A stretch of DNA of 58,485 bases from Micromonospora sp. MH99. GTDB taxonomy: Bacteria; Actinomycetota; Actinomycetes; Mycobacteriales; Micromonosporaceae. The notes below the pieces were generated by a model. The model saw nothing but the letters and a program-made list of their open reading frames with translations, was not told where the DNA came from and made no database searches. Both the position numbers and the translations under genes were made by a program. The stretch lies in NCBI RefSeq assembly GCF_021442385.1, contig NZ_MUZA01000039.1:1-58485 (forward strand), given 5' to 3'. Below, in pieces: positions 50,108-57,606 of this stretch; position 1 is the stretch's first letter; each line of letters starts with the position of its first letter.

Positions 50108-51085
50108 TTACGGGAGGAGGTGGGGGCGGATCTCTTCGGCGGCGGCGTCGCCGTAGGACTCGGCGAGGCGCTTGACGAACAGGTCGCGGCGGACGTCGTA
50201 CTCCTGGGTGCCCACCGTCTCCAGGACCAGCGTGGCCAGCAGGGAGCCGACCTGGGCGGCCCGCTCAAGGCCGAGGCCCCAGGAGAGCGCGGTGAAGAAA
50301 CCGGCCCGGAAGCCGTCGCCCACCCCGGTCGGGTCGACCGCCCGGATCTCCCGGGCGATGGGCACGTGGATCGGGTCGATGCCGCGGCCGGCGATCTCCA
50401 CGCCGTCCTTGCCCAGCGTGGTGACCCGCACCTTGACCAGGTCCAGCAGCTGGTCGTCGGTCAGCTGCGCCTTGCTCTGCAGCAGCGACTTCTCGTAGTC
50501 GTTGGTCATCAGGTACTCGGCGCCCTCGATCAGCGCCACCACGTCCTCGCCGGGCATCCGGGCGAGCTGCTGGGAGGGGTCGGCGGCGAAGGCGTACCCA
50601 CGGCTGCGGCACTCGGCCGAGTGCCGCAGCATCGCCTCCGGGTCGTTGGCGCTGACCAGCACCAGGTCCAGCCCGCCGAGCCGGTCGGCGACGGGGGCCA
50701 GCTCGATGTTGCGGGCCTCGCTCATCGCACCCGCGTAGAACGACGCGATCTGGCACATGTCGGTGTCGGTGGTGCAGACGAACCGCGCCGTGTGCGCCAC
50801 CTCACTGATGTGCACGGAGTCACAGTCAACGCCGTGCCGCTCCAGCCAGGAGCGGTAGTCGGCGAAGTCCGCGCCCACCGCCCCGAGCAGCACCGGGCGC
50901 AGCCCGAGCTGCCCCATGCCGAAGGAGATGTTCGCCGCGACCCCGCCACGGCGGAGCACCAGGTCGTCCACCAGGAAGGAGAGGGAAACCTTGTGCAGCT
51001 GATCGGCGATGAGCTGGTCGGCGAACCGACCCGGGAAGCTCATCAGGTGATCGGTGGCGATCGAGCCGGTCACGGCGATCTTCAT
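50108..51085 (-). CDS. adoK: Adenosine kinase (PfkB/ribokinase family)
   Basis: A 325-residue sugar-kinase-fold enzyme. It matches M. tuberculosis Rv2202c (adenosine kinase) closely in my memory: SIATDHLMSFPGRF, LHKVSLSFLVDDLVLRRGGVAANI, FADYRSWLERHGV, HTARFVCTT, AADPSQQLARM and the C-terminal DPTGVGDGFRAGFF with the catalytic Asp in GVGD. It salvages adenosine to AMP. Annotation pipelines often call it a carbohydrate kinase. It ends 37 bases from the palindromic element and lies 200 bases downstream of erpA. Confidence 0.9.
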   Translation of the reverse strand: MKIAVTGSIATDHLMSFPGRFADQLIADQLHKVSLSFLVDDLVLRRGGVAANISFGMGQLGLRPVLLGAVGADFADYRSWLERHGVDCDSVHISEVAHTARFVCTTDTDMCQIASFYAGAMSEARNIELAPVADRLGGLDLVLVSANDPEAMLRHSAECRSRGYAFAADPSQQLARMPGEDVVALIEGAEYLMTNDYEKSLLQSKAQLTDDQLLDLVKVRVTTLGKDGVEIAGRGIDPIHVPIAREIRAVDPTGVGDGFRAGFFTALSWGLGLERAAQVGSLLATLVLETVGTQEYDVRRDLFVKRLAESYGDAAAEEIRPHLLP

Positions 51086-51228
51086 GTCAACCCTCAGGGT
51101 CGGGAGCAGGGCGCGGTCAGCCTACCGGCCCGGCAACCCGGACGTGTCCGGTCGGTCGGGCAACGGCAACCGCCCGTCCACCCGTGCACCCGGGCCACCC
51201 GGGACCGCTCCCACCATCAGCCCGACAT

Positions 51229-51264
51229 GACGACGGGGCCGTCCCGAAGGACGGCCCCGTCGTC
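51229..51264 (-). terminator. Terminator after the A-type carrier gene
   Basis: A perfect 16-bp stem (GACGACGGGGCCGTCC with its complement) with a CGAA loop lies 20 bases past the erpA stop. Confidence 0.9.
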
Positions 51265-51284
51265 GGTGGTACGTGGTGCGCGAC

Positions 51285-51653
51285 TCAGTTGAACGAGTCG
51301 CCGCAGGCGCAGGAGTTGCCCGCGTTGGGGTTGTCGATGGTGAAGCCCTGGGCGTCGATCCGGTCGGCGAAGTCGATCGTCGCGCCGGACAGGTAAGGGG
51401 CGCTCATCCGGTCGACGACGACCTCGACGCCACCGAAGTCGCTGACGACGTCACCGTCGAGCGAACGCTCGTCGAAGAAGAGCTGGTACCGCAGGCCGGA
51501 GCAGCCACCCGGCTGCACCGCGACGCGGAGCCGCAGGTCGTCGCGGCCCTCCTGCTCGATCAGGGCCTTGACCTTCTGCGCCGCGACGTCGGTGAGGACG
51601 ACGGAAGTAGGGGCCTGGGCCTCGGTCGACTCGGTCTGCGCTGGCGTGGTCAC
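51285..51653 (-). CDS. erpA: A-type iron-sulfur cluster carrier (HesB/ErpA)
   Basis: A 122-residue Fe-S scaffold/carrier that delivers clusters to apo-enzymes. The three Cys are visible: GGCSGLRYQ and the C-terminal NSCACGDSF. After a flexible 20-residue start comes SVVLTDVAAQKVKALIEQEG, the usual first helix. The GTG has GGAG about seven bases ahead. It is equivalent to M. tuberculosis Rv2204c. Neighbours NadA and the bc1 Rieske protein are possible clients. Its own terminator follows. Confidence 0.93.
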   Translation of the reverse strand: MTTPAQTESTEAQAPTSVVLTDVAAQKVKALIEQEGRDDLRLRVAVQPGGCSGLRYQLFFDERSLDGDVVSDFGGVEVVVDRMSAPYLSGATIDFADRIDAQGFTIDNPNAGNSCACGDSFN

Positions 51654-51835
51654 GTGGAAGTCTCCCTGCGCGGTTTTGGGTCCGGACGCACTGGCCAACG
51701 TCGCGCGCCGTCCAGTGATTCCCGGTTGTGGTCCGGTTCCGATCGTACGCCGCCCCGGCCCGACGTACCCGCGTGGCGGGACCAGCGCCCCAGGTCGGCC
51801 CGGACGCGACGGCCTGGAGCGGGTCGGTGGAGCGC

Positions 51836-52975
51836 TCAGCGGCTCCACTGCCGGGCCAGTCGGGCGCCCAGCTCGCGCAGCCCGTCGGCGGGACGGCTCA
51901 ACGCGGCGTCGAGCCCGCCGGCCTGCTCCCCACCGAAGTGCTCGACCAGGCTGTACGCGTCGGTCACCCCCGCCGAGGCGGCCTCCCGTCGGCCGGTGCT
52001 GACCTGCCCGGCCACCACCACGCAGGGCACCCCACGATCCCGGGCGGCGCCGGCCACCCCTGCGACGACCTTGCCGCGCAGCGACTGGTGGTCGAAGGAC
52101 CCCTCCCCGGTGATCACCAGGTCGGCGGTGTCGAGCGCGGCGTCCAGCCGGGTGGCCCGGGTGACCAGGCCGATGCCCGACTCGCAGGCGCCGCCGAGCG
52201 CGAGGATGGCCGCGCCGAGGCCGCCGGCGGCCCCACCGCCGGGCAGTGCGCCGAGCCCCGCCGGGCAGCCGGGGAGGTCCCGCACCAGCACCGCCGCGAA
52301 ACGCTCCAGGGCCGCGTCGAGCAGCAGCACGTCGGCGCGGTCGGCGCCCTTCTGCGGGCCGAACACGTTGCTCGCGCCGTGCAGGCCGAGCAGCGGGTTG
52401 TCCACGTCGGTGGCGGCGACGAGCCGGGCGCCGCGCAGCCGGGGAGCGCCGTCGAGGGCGTCGACCAGGGCCAGGGCCGCCCCGCCGTACGGCAGCGCCG
52501 CGCCCGTGGCGTCGAGGGGCGTCGCGCCCAGCGCGGCGAGCATGCCGGCGCCGGCGTCGTTGGTGGCGGAGCCGCCCAGCCCGATCACCACCGTCCGGGC
52601 CCCGCTCTCCACGGCGGCGGTCACCAGCAGACCCAGCCCGTACGACGTGGTGGTCTTCGGGTCGCGCTCGGCCGCGGAGAGCAGGTGCAGGCCGCAGGCC
52701 TGCGCGCTCTCCAGGTAGGCCGTCGTGCCGTCGACGGTGAGCAGGATCTCACCGGCCGCGGGCCGGCCCAGCGGGTCGACTGTCGGCACCGTCACCCGCC
52801 GGCCGCCGAGCGCCTCGGCGAGCACCTCCACGAAGCCGGGCCCGCCGTCGGCGAGTGGCCGGATCAGCAGCTCGTCACCATCGGCGACGCTGCGCCAACC
52901 GTCCGCCACCGCGGCGGCGACCTCCGGTGCGGGCAGGGTGCCGGCGAACTTGTCCGGGCAGAGCAGCACGCGCAT
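51836..52975 (-). CDS. Glycerate 2-kinase (GarK/GlxK family)
   Basis: A 379-residue ATP-dependent kinase of glycerate. The N-terminal VLLCPDKFAGTLPA, IRPLADGGPGF, the GLGGSATNDAGAGM loop and DLVITGEGSFDHQS match the family (PF02595). The family Lys of SFK/KFAG is present. Start at 52975 (MRVLLCPDKFAG); eight extra residues upstream are unsupported. It is divergent from nadA and corresponds to Rv2205c. No glyoxylate-path gene is nearby, so the pathway cannot be stated. Confidence 0.9.
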   Translation of the reverse strand: MRVLLCPDKFAGTLPAPEVAAAVADGWRSVADGDELLIRPLADGGPGFVEVLAEALGGRRVTVPTVDPLGRPAAGEILLTVDGTTAYLESAQACGLHLLSAAERDPKTTTSYGLGLLVTAAVESGARTVVIGLGGSATNDAGAGMLAALGATPLDATGAALPYGGAALALVDALDGAPRLRGARLVAATDVDNPLLGLHGASNVFGPQKGADRADVLLLDAALERFAAVLVRDLPGCPAGLGALPGGGAAGGLGAAILALGGACESGIGLVTRATRLDAALDTADLVITGEGSFDHQSLRGKVVAGVAGAARDRGVPCVVVAGQVSTGRREAASAGVTDAYSLVEHFGGEQAGGLDAALSRPADGLRELGARLARQWSR

Positions 52976-53043
52976 GTCGAGCAGTGTGGCAGCCCACACC
53001 GAGCGGAGCTGCGGCGCGCTCGCGCTGTGGGACCATGGGCTAC

Positions 53044-54219
53044 GTGACTTCGACCTGGGTGGAACCCTCCAACACGGCGACGGCTCTGCTGCTGCTCGGC
53101 CGGGGCAGCGACCCCGACACCGAGCGCGGCGTCGAGTGTCCGGGCGACCTGCCGGCGCCGAGCGACCCGGATCTGGTGGCCCGTGCCACGGCGGCGAAGG
53201 CGAAGCTGGGCAGCAAGGTGTTCGTGCTGGGGCACCACTACCAGCGCGACGAGGTGATCCAGTTCGCGGACGTGACAGGCGACTCGTTCAAGCTGGCCCG
53301 GGAGGCCGCGGCCCGGCCGGACGCCGAGTACATCGTCTTCTGCGGCGTGCACTTCATGGCCGAGAGCGCCGACATCCTCACCACGGACGCGCAGCGGGTG
53401 ATCCTTCCCGACCTGGCCGCTGGCTGTTCGATGGCGGACATGGCCGTGCTGGGTCAGGTCGAGGCCGCCTGGGACACGCTCACCGAGCTGGGCATCGCCG
53501 CCGAGACCGTCCCGGTGACGTACATGAACTCCTCGGCCGACATCAAGGGTTTCGTCGGCCGCAACGGCGGCGTGGTCTGCACCTCGTCCAACGCCAAGCG
53601 CGCCCTGGACTGGGCGTTCGAGCAGGGCTCGAAGGTGCTCTTCCTGCCGGACCAGCACCTGGGCCGCAACACGGCGGTGCTGGAGATGGGCCTGTCGCTG
53701 GACGACTGCGTGCTCTACGACCCGCACAAGCCCGGTGGCGGGCTCACGCCGGAGCAGCTGCGTGACGCCAAGATGATCCTGTGGCGGGGGCACTGCTCGG
53801 TGCACGGCCGGTTCACCCTGGAGAGCGTCAACGACGTGCGGGCGCGGGTGCCCGGGGTCAACGTGCTGGTCCACCCGGAGTGCCGGCACGAGGTGGTCAC
53901 GGCCGCCGATCACGTCGGCTCGACCGAGTACATCATCAAGACCATCGAGGCGGCGCCGGCCGGCTCGGCGTGGGCGCTGGGCACCGAACTGAACCTGGTC
54001 CGCCGGTTGGCGCTGGCCCACCCGGACAAGCAGATCATGTTCCTGGACAAGGCGGTCTGCTACTGCTCGACCATGAACCGGATCGATCTGCCGCACCTCG
54101 TCTGGGCCCTGGAGGAGCTGGTCGCGGGTCGGGTCGTCAACCAGATCACTGTCGACGCCGACACCGCGCACCACGCCCGGGTGGCGCTGGACCAGATGCT
54201 CGCCCTGCCCGGTGCGTGA
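53044..54219 (+). CDS. nadA: Quinolinate synthase A
   Basis: A 391-residue 4Fe-4S enzyme making quinolinate from iminoaspartate and dihydroxyacetone phosphate for NAD. The FVLGHHYQRDEVIQ motif, the three Fe-S Cys (in FCGVHF, WRGHCSVHG, KAVCYCSTMN), GCSMADM, and LVHPECRHEV are present. The GTG at 53044 is chosen; ATG at 53035 would add three residues. A GACCAT seven bases before the GTG loosely fits the leaderless motif. It is divergent from the glycerate kinase gene, and nadB and nadC are not next to it. Confidence 0.95.
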   Translation: MTSTWVEPSNTATALLLLGRGSDPDTERGVECPGDLPAPSDPDLVARATAAKAKLGSKVFVLGHHYQRDEVIQFADVTGDSFKLAREAAARPDAEYIVFCGVHFMAESADILTTDAQRVILPDLAAGCSMADMAVLGQVEAAWDTLTELGIAAETVPVTYMNSSADIKGFVGRNGGVVCTSSNAKRALDWAFEQGSKVLFLPDQHLGRNTAVLEMGLSLDDCVLYDPHKPGGGLTPEQLRDAKMILWRGHCSVHGRFTLESVNDVRARVPGVNVLVHPECRHEVVTAADHVGSTEYIIKTIEAAPAGSAWALGTELNLVRRLALAHPDKQIMFLDKAVCYCSTMNRIDLPHLVWALEELVAGRVVNQITVDADTAHHARVALDQMLALPGA

Positions 54220-54431
54220 TCACGATCTGTGACGTCCTTGGTACGCAAAAGTGCCGGATCACCGATTAATGCCACACACGCCGGTCTGACCGAGTCCTTT
54301 TTCGTCACCGAGGGCTATGCTGCCGAGGCGAGGACGCAAGCGGGCCGTTTCGATATGGCCGCATCCGGGGTAGCGACAGAGTTCAGGCTCCCCACCATCA
54401 ACACAGCAGCACCGACGCGCTGGAGGTTGCG

Positions 54432-55787
54432 TTGACCGACGACGTCCTGATCGTGCATGGAGGCACTCCGCTCGAAGGGCGGATCCGCGTGCGCGGCGCG
54501 AAGAACCTGGTTTCGAAGGCGATGGTCGCCGCACTGCTGGGCGACAGCCCGAGCCGGCTGTTCGACGTGCCGAAGATCCGCGACGTCGAGGTGGTCCGGG
54601 GTCTGCTCGGTCTGCACGGCGTCAAGGTGACCGACGGCGCCGAGGACGGCGAGCTCGTCTTCGACCCGGCGAACGTGGAAAGCGCCAGCACCGACCAGAT
54701 CAACGTGCACGCCGGTTCGAGCCGGATCCCGATCCTGTTCTGCGGGCCGCTGCTGCACCGGCTCGGGCACGCGTTCATCCCGGATCTGGGCGGCTGCCAC
54801 ATCGGCCCGCGCCCGATCGACTTCCACCTGCAGGCGCTGCGGGAGTTCGGCGCGACTGTCGACAAGCGGCCCGAGGGTCTGCACCTGTCCGCGCCGAACG
54901 GCCTGCACGGCACCAAGTTCGCCCTGCCGTACCCGAGCGTCGGCGCCACCGAGCAGGTGCTGCTGACCGCGGTGATGGCCGAGGGTGTCACCGAGCTGCG
55001 CAACGCCGCGGTGGAGCCGGAGATCATCGACCTGATCTGCATCCTGCAGAAGATGGGCGCGATCATCAAGGTCCACACCGACCGGGTGATCGAGATCCAG
55101 GGCGTGCCGAAGCTGCACGGGTACACCCACCGCCCGATCCCCGACCGGATCGAGGCCGCCAGCTGGGCCGCGGCCGCGCTGGCCACCCGTGGCCACGTCG
55201 AGGTGCTCGGCGCGCAGCAGGCCGACATGATGACCTTCCTGAACATCTTCCGGTCCGTCGGCGGCGAGTACGAGGTCACCGACACCCGGCCGCCGAAGCT
55301 GGGCGACCCGGGCCAGGAGGGCGGCATCCGCTTCTGGCACCCCGGCGGCGAGCTGAACGCGGTGGCGCTGGAGACCGACGTCCACCCCGGCTTCATGACC
55401 GACTGGCAGCAGCCGCTGGTCGTGGCGCTGACCCAGGCCCGCGGCCTGTCGATCGTGCACGAGACGGTCTACGAGCAGCGGCTGGGCTACACCGAGGCGC
55501 TGAACTCGATGGGCGCCAACATCCAGGTCTACCGGGACTGCCTCGGCGGCACCCCGTGCCGCTTCGGCCGGCGCAACTTCAAGCACTCGGCGGTGATCGC
55601 CGGGCCGAGCAAGCTGCACGCCGCCGACCTGGTCATCCCGGACCTGCGGGCCGGGTTCAGCCACCTGATCGCGGCGCTCGCCGCGGAGGGCACCTCCCGG
55701 GTGTACGGCGTCGACCTGATCAACCGCGGCTACGAGGACTTCGAGGCGAAGCTCGCCGACCTGGGCGCGCACGCCGAGCGTCCGTAA
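54432..55787 (+). CDS. murA: UDP-N-acetylglucosamine 1-carboxyvinyltransferase
   Basis: Cytosolic enzyme (451 residues) of the first committed step of peptidoglycan synthesis, moving enolpyruvate to UDP-GlcNAc. Start is TTG with GGAGG five bases ahead. The N-terminal VHGGTPLEGRIRVRGAKN includes the conserved Lys-Asn. The catalytic Cys is Cys122 in LGGCHIGPRPI. DRIEAASWAAAAL and ETDVHPGF...TDWQQP loops are present, and LINRGYEDFEAKL closes the fold. The sequence follows a distinctive actinobacterial MurA branch seen in Streptomyces. A hairpin follows the stop. Confidence 0.94.
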   Translation: MTDDVLIVHGGTPLEGRIRVRGAKNLVSKAMVAALLGDSPSRLFDVPKIRDVEVVRGLLGLHGVKVTDGAEDGELVFDPANVESASTDQINVHAGSSRIPILFCGPLLHRLGHAFIPDLGGCHIGPRPIDFHLQALREFGATVDKRPEGLHLSAPNGLHGTKFALPYPSVGATEQVLLTAVMAEGVTELRNAAVEPEIIDLICILQKMGAIIKVHTDRVIEIQGVPKLHGYTHRPIPDRIEAASWAAAALATRGHVEVLGAQQADMMTFLNIFRSVGGEYEVTDTRPPKLGDPGQEGGIRFWHPGGELNAVALETDVHPGFMTDWQQPLVVALTQARGLSIVHETVYEQRLGYTEALNSMGANIQVYRDCLGGTPCRFGRRNFKHSAVIAGPSKLHAADLVIPDLRAGFSHLIAALAAEGTSRVYGVDLINRGYEDFEAKLADLGAHAERP

Positions 55788-55812
55788 CCTCTCGTACCAA
55801 TCGTTCGGCCCC

Positions 55813-55847
55813 GACGGCTCCAGGTCGCGCTGCGACCTGGAGCCGTC
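55813..55847 (+). terminator. Terminator hairpin after murA
   Basis: GACGGCTCCAGGTCGC, loop GCT, and its perfect complement; 26 bases past the murA stop. Confidence 0.9.
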
Positions 55848-55888
55848 CGCCGCCGTACCGCGATGTGCACCGGGCGCGGACCGTTGGC

Positions 55889-55900
55889 TACCCTTGCCGC
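55889..55900 (+). promoter_or_regulatory. Leaderless -10 motif before the DUF3043 gene
   Basis: TACCCT is followed by six bases and GTG; no ribosome site. Confidence 0.5.
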
Positions 55901-56494
55901 GTGCCGTCGCTCTTTCGCCGCAAGTCCACCGACCTCGTCGACGAGGCCGTCTCCTCGGTGACCTCCGAGGAGACCGCCGAACGTCCCCGGGGTTACACCC
56001 CGGCCAAGGGTCGGGAGACGCCGAAGCGGCCGACCGTCGGCCGTCGCCCGGCCGGCCCCACCCGTCCCCTCACGAAGGAGGAGGAGCGGGAGCGGCGCCG
56101 CCAGCTGCGTACCGAGGCCGCGGCCGAGTTCCGCCGCGAGGGTGGCCCCCGCGACCGGGGCCCGGAGCGGCTGCTGGCACGCAACGTGGTCGACTCCCGG
56201 CGTACCGTCGGCACCTGGTTCTTCGGCGGCGCGCTGATCGTGCTGATCGGCTCGAACGCGGCGATGCCGCCGGTGGTGCGGCTGATCTCCAACGTGCTCT
56301 GGGGCGCGCTGGCCCTGGGTGTGGTCGTCGACTCGCTGCTGATCTGCCGCAAGATCGGCAAGCTGGTCCGGGAGCGCTTCCCGAAGAGCGACCAGCGGAT
56401 GGGCTCGCTCTATCTCTACGCCGTGATGCGGTCGATCACCTTCCGGCGGATGCGCGCTCCGGCTCCTCAGGTCAACCTCGGCGACAAGGTCTGA
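55901..56494 (+). CDS. DUF3043 membrane protein
   Basis: A 197-residue protein of unknown function. The N-terminal 95 residues are charged and probably disordered (basic, with RPTVGRRPAGPTRPLTKEEE). A conserved block RLLARNVVDSRRTVGTWFFGG starts the first of two hydrophobic helices (GGALIVLIGSNAA, LISNVLWGALALGVVVDSLLI), and the C-terminus (RFPKSDQRMGSLYLYAVMRSITFRRMR) is basic. This layout fits DUF3043 membrane proteins of actinobacteria. It stands alone after murA behind its own -10 motif. Confidence 0.87.
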   Translation: MPSLFRRKSTDLVDEAVSSVTSEETAERPRGYTPAKGRETPKRPTVGRRPAGPTRPLTKEEERERRRQLRTEAAAEFRREGGPRDRGPERLLARNVVDSRRTVGTWFFGGALIVLIGSNAAMPPVVRLISNVLWGALALGVVVDSLLICRKIGKLVRERFPKSDQRMGSLYLYAVMRSITFRRMRAPAPQVNLGDKV

Positions 56495-56603
56495 TCCCGG
56501 CTCCGGCGGGCCCCCGTCGTCCCGGCGGCGGCTCCGGCCGCGTTGGGGGCAAAGCACAGCGGGAAGCATCCGGGCCGCGGCTGTTCGTTGTACCGTGCGC
56601 GTA

Positions 56604-56647
56604 GTTCATCACGGTGAACAGGTCGCCCGTTGTTCGTCACCGCGAAC
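56604..56647 (+). promoter_or_regulatory. Twin palindromic operators for the XRE-cupin regulator
   Basis: GTTCATCACGGTGAAC (56604-56619) and GTTCGTCACCGCGAAC (56632-56647) are 16-bp sites with GTTC-N8-GAAC ends, 28 bases apart. They lie directly before the XRE-cupin gene. Spare GTTCG and CGAAC halves flank them. Autoregulation is the likely reading. Confidence 0.75.
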
Positions 56648-56671
56648 GTTGATCCACTGGAGCGAACACGC

Positions 56672-57232
56672 ATGCCTGGAGAACCGGCTGCCCCGTTGGC
56701 CACCATCGCTGCCGCGCTGCGCCGCGAACGGGAACGCGTCGGTGTCTCACTGGCCGAGCTGGCTCATCGGGCGGGGGTGGCGGAGTCGACGCTCGCCCAC
56801 CTGGAGTCGGGGACCGGCAATCCGAGCGTCGAGACGCTCTGGGCGATCGGTGTGGCGCTGGGCGTCCCGATCAGCCGGCTCGTGGAGCCGGGCGACGTCG
56901 ACATCCGGGTGATCCGCGCCGGGGAGGGGCCCCGGGTCGGTTCCGAACAGGCCGACTTCACCGGGACGCTGCTCAGCGCCGGCACGGCGCACCTGCGCCG
57001 GGACGTCTACCTGATCGAGTTGGAGCCGGGCGCGGTCCGGGAGGCGGACGGGCACACCCCGCGCAGCATCGAGCACGTGGTGGTGGCCGCCGGGCGGCTG
57101 CGCGTCGGCCCCGAGGCGGGCACCGTGGACCTCGGTCCGGGTGACTACGCGACGTTCCCCGGCGACACACCGCACCGGTACGAGGCGCTGGTCCCCGGCA
57201 CCTTCGCCGTCCTCGTCATGGAGCATCCCTGA
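56672..57232 (+). CDS. XRE-family regulator with cupin domain
   Basis: A 186-residue transcription regulator. The helix-turn-helix runs over residues 12-65 (TIAAALRRERERVGVSLAELA, VAESTLAHLESGTGNPSVETLW). A cupin sensor fills the rest (VYLIELEPGAVREADGHTPRSIEHVVVAAGRL, then GDYATFPGDTPHRYEAL). Such proteins often control amino-acid or small-molecule transporters such as azlCD, but none is adjacent here. TGGAG lies ten bases before the ATG; the frame stays open upstream without a better start. Two palindromes precede it. Confidence 0.92.
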   Translation: MPGEPAAPLATIAAALRRERERVGVSLAELAHRAGVAESTLAHLESGTGNPSVETLWAIGVALGVPISRLVEPGDVDIRVIRAGEGPRVGSEQADFTGTLLSAGTAHLRRDVYLIELEPGAVREADGHTPRSIEHVVVAAGRLRVGPEAGTVDLGPGDYATFPGDTPHRYEALVPGTFAVLVMEHP

Positions 57233-57606
57233 CCCGATGCTCCGGTCCACCCGGCTGGCGGGTGGGGTATCGTCGAAGGTCAGATTGGGTTATCGACCTA
57301 AATGTCCGGAACCATCGGATAACGTTTGCGCTCGTGGACGGTGCCACAGTGGCGGTGAACGAGCCCACGCCGTTACCCTCCATCCGCAGCCACGCCCTGC
57401 CGGAACGGGCGACCCGACCGGCACGCGAGGCCCCAGCGCGACAATGTGCAACGAGGTGACAACGCCGTGAGCGAGCGGACGCGAGCCGGCCACCGGGGCG
57501 TGGCAGGCGGCGACCGGACGCCCATGGGTCAGCGGGGCCCGACCTCGGCCACCTCACCGTCGACGGGGAGCGGCCACGCGGCCGGGTGTGGCGACGGGCT
57601 CGACGG
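57233..57606. other. 374-base gap, AT-richer patch
   Basis: No confirmed gene. Around 57280-57330 the sequence is less GC-rich and contains GTTATC facing GATAAC. From GTG 57467 a 47-codon frame runs to a TGA overlapping the next ATG (ATGA); it has GAGG ten bases before it but no recognisable domain, so I left it unannotated as a gene. Confidence 0.5.

Noticed and set aside
57262..57459. A 65-codon rightward frame
   Set aside because: No family, low-complexity end, no ribosome site; it lies in an AT-richer control region.
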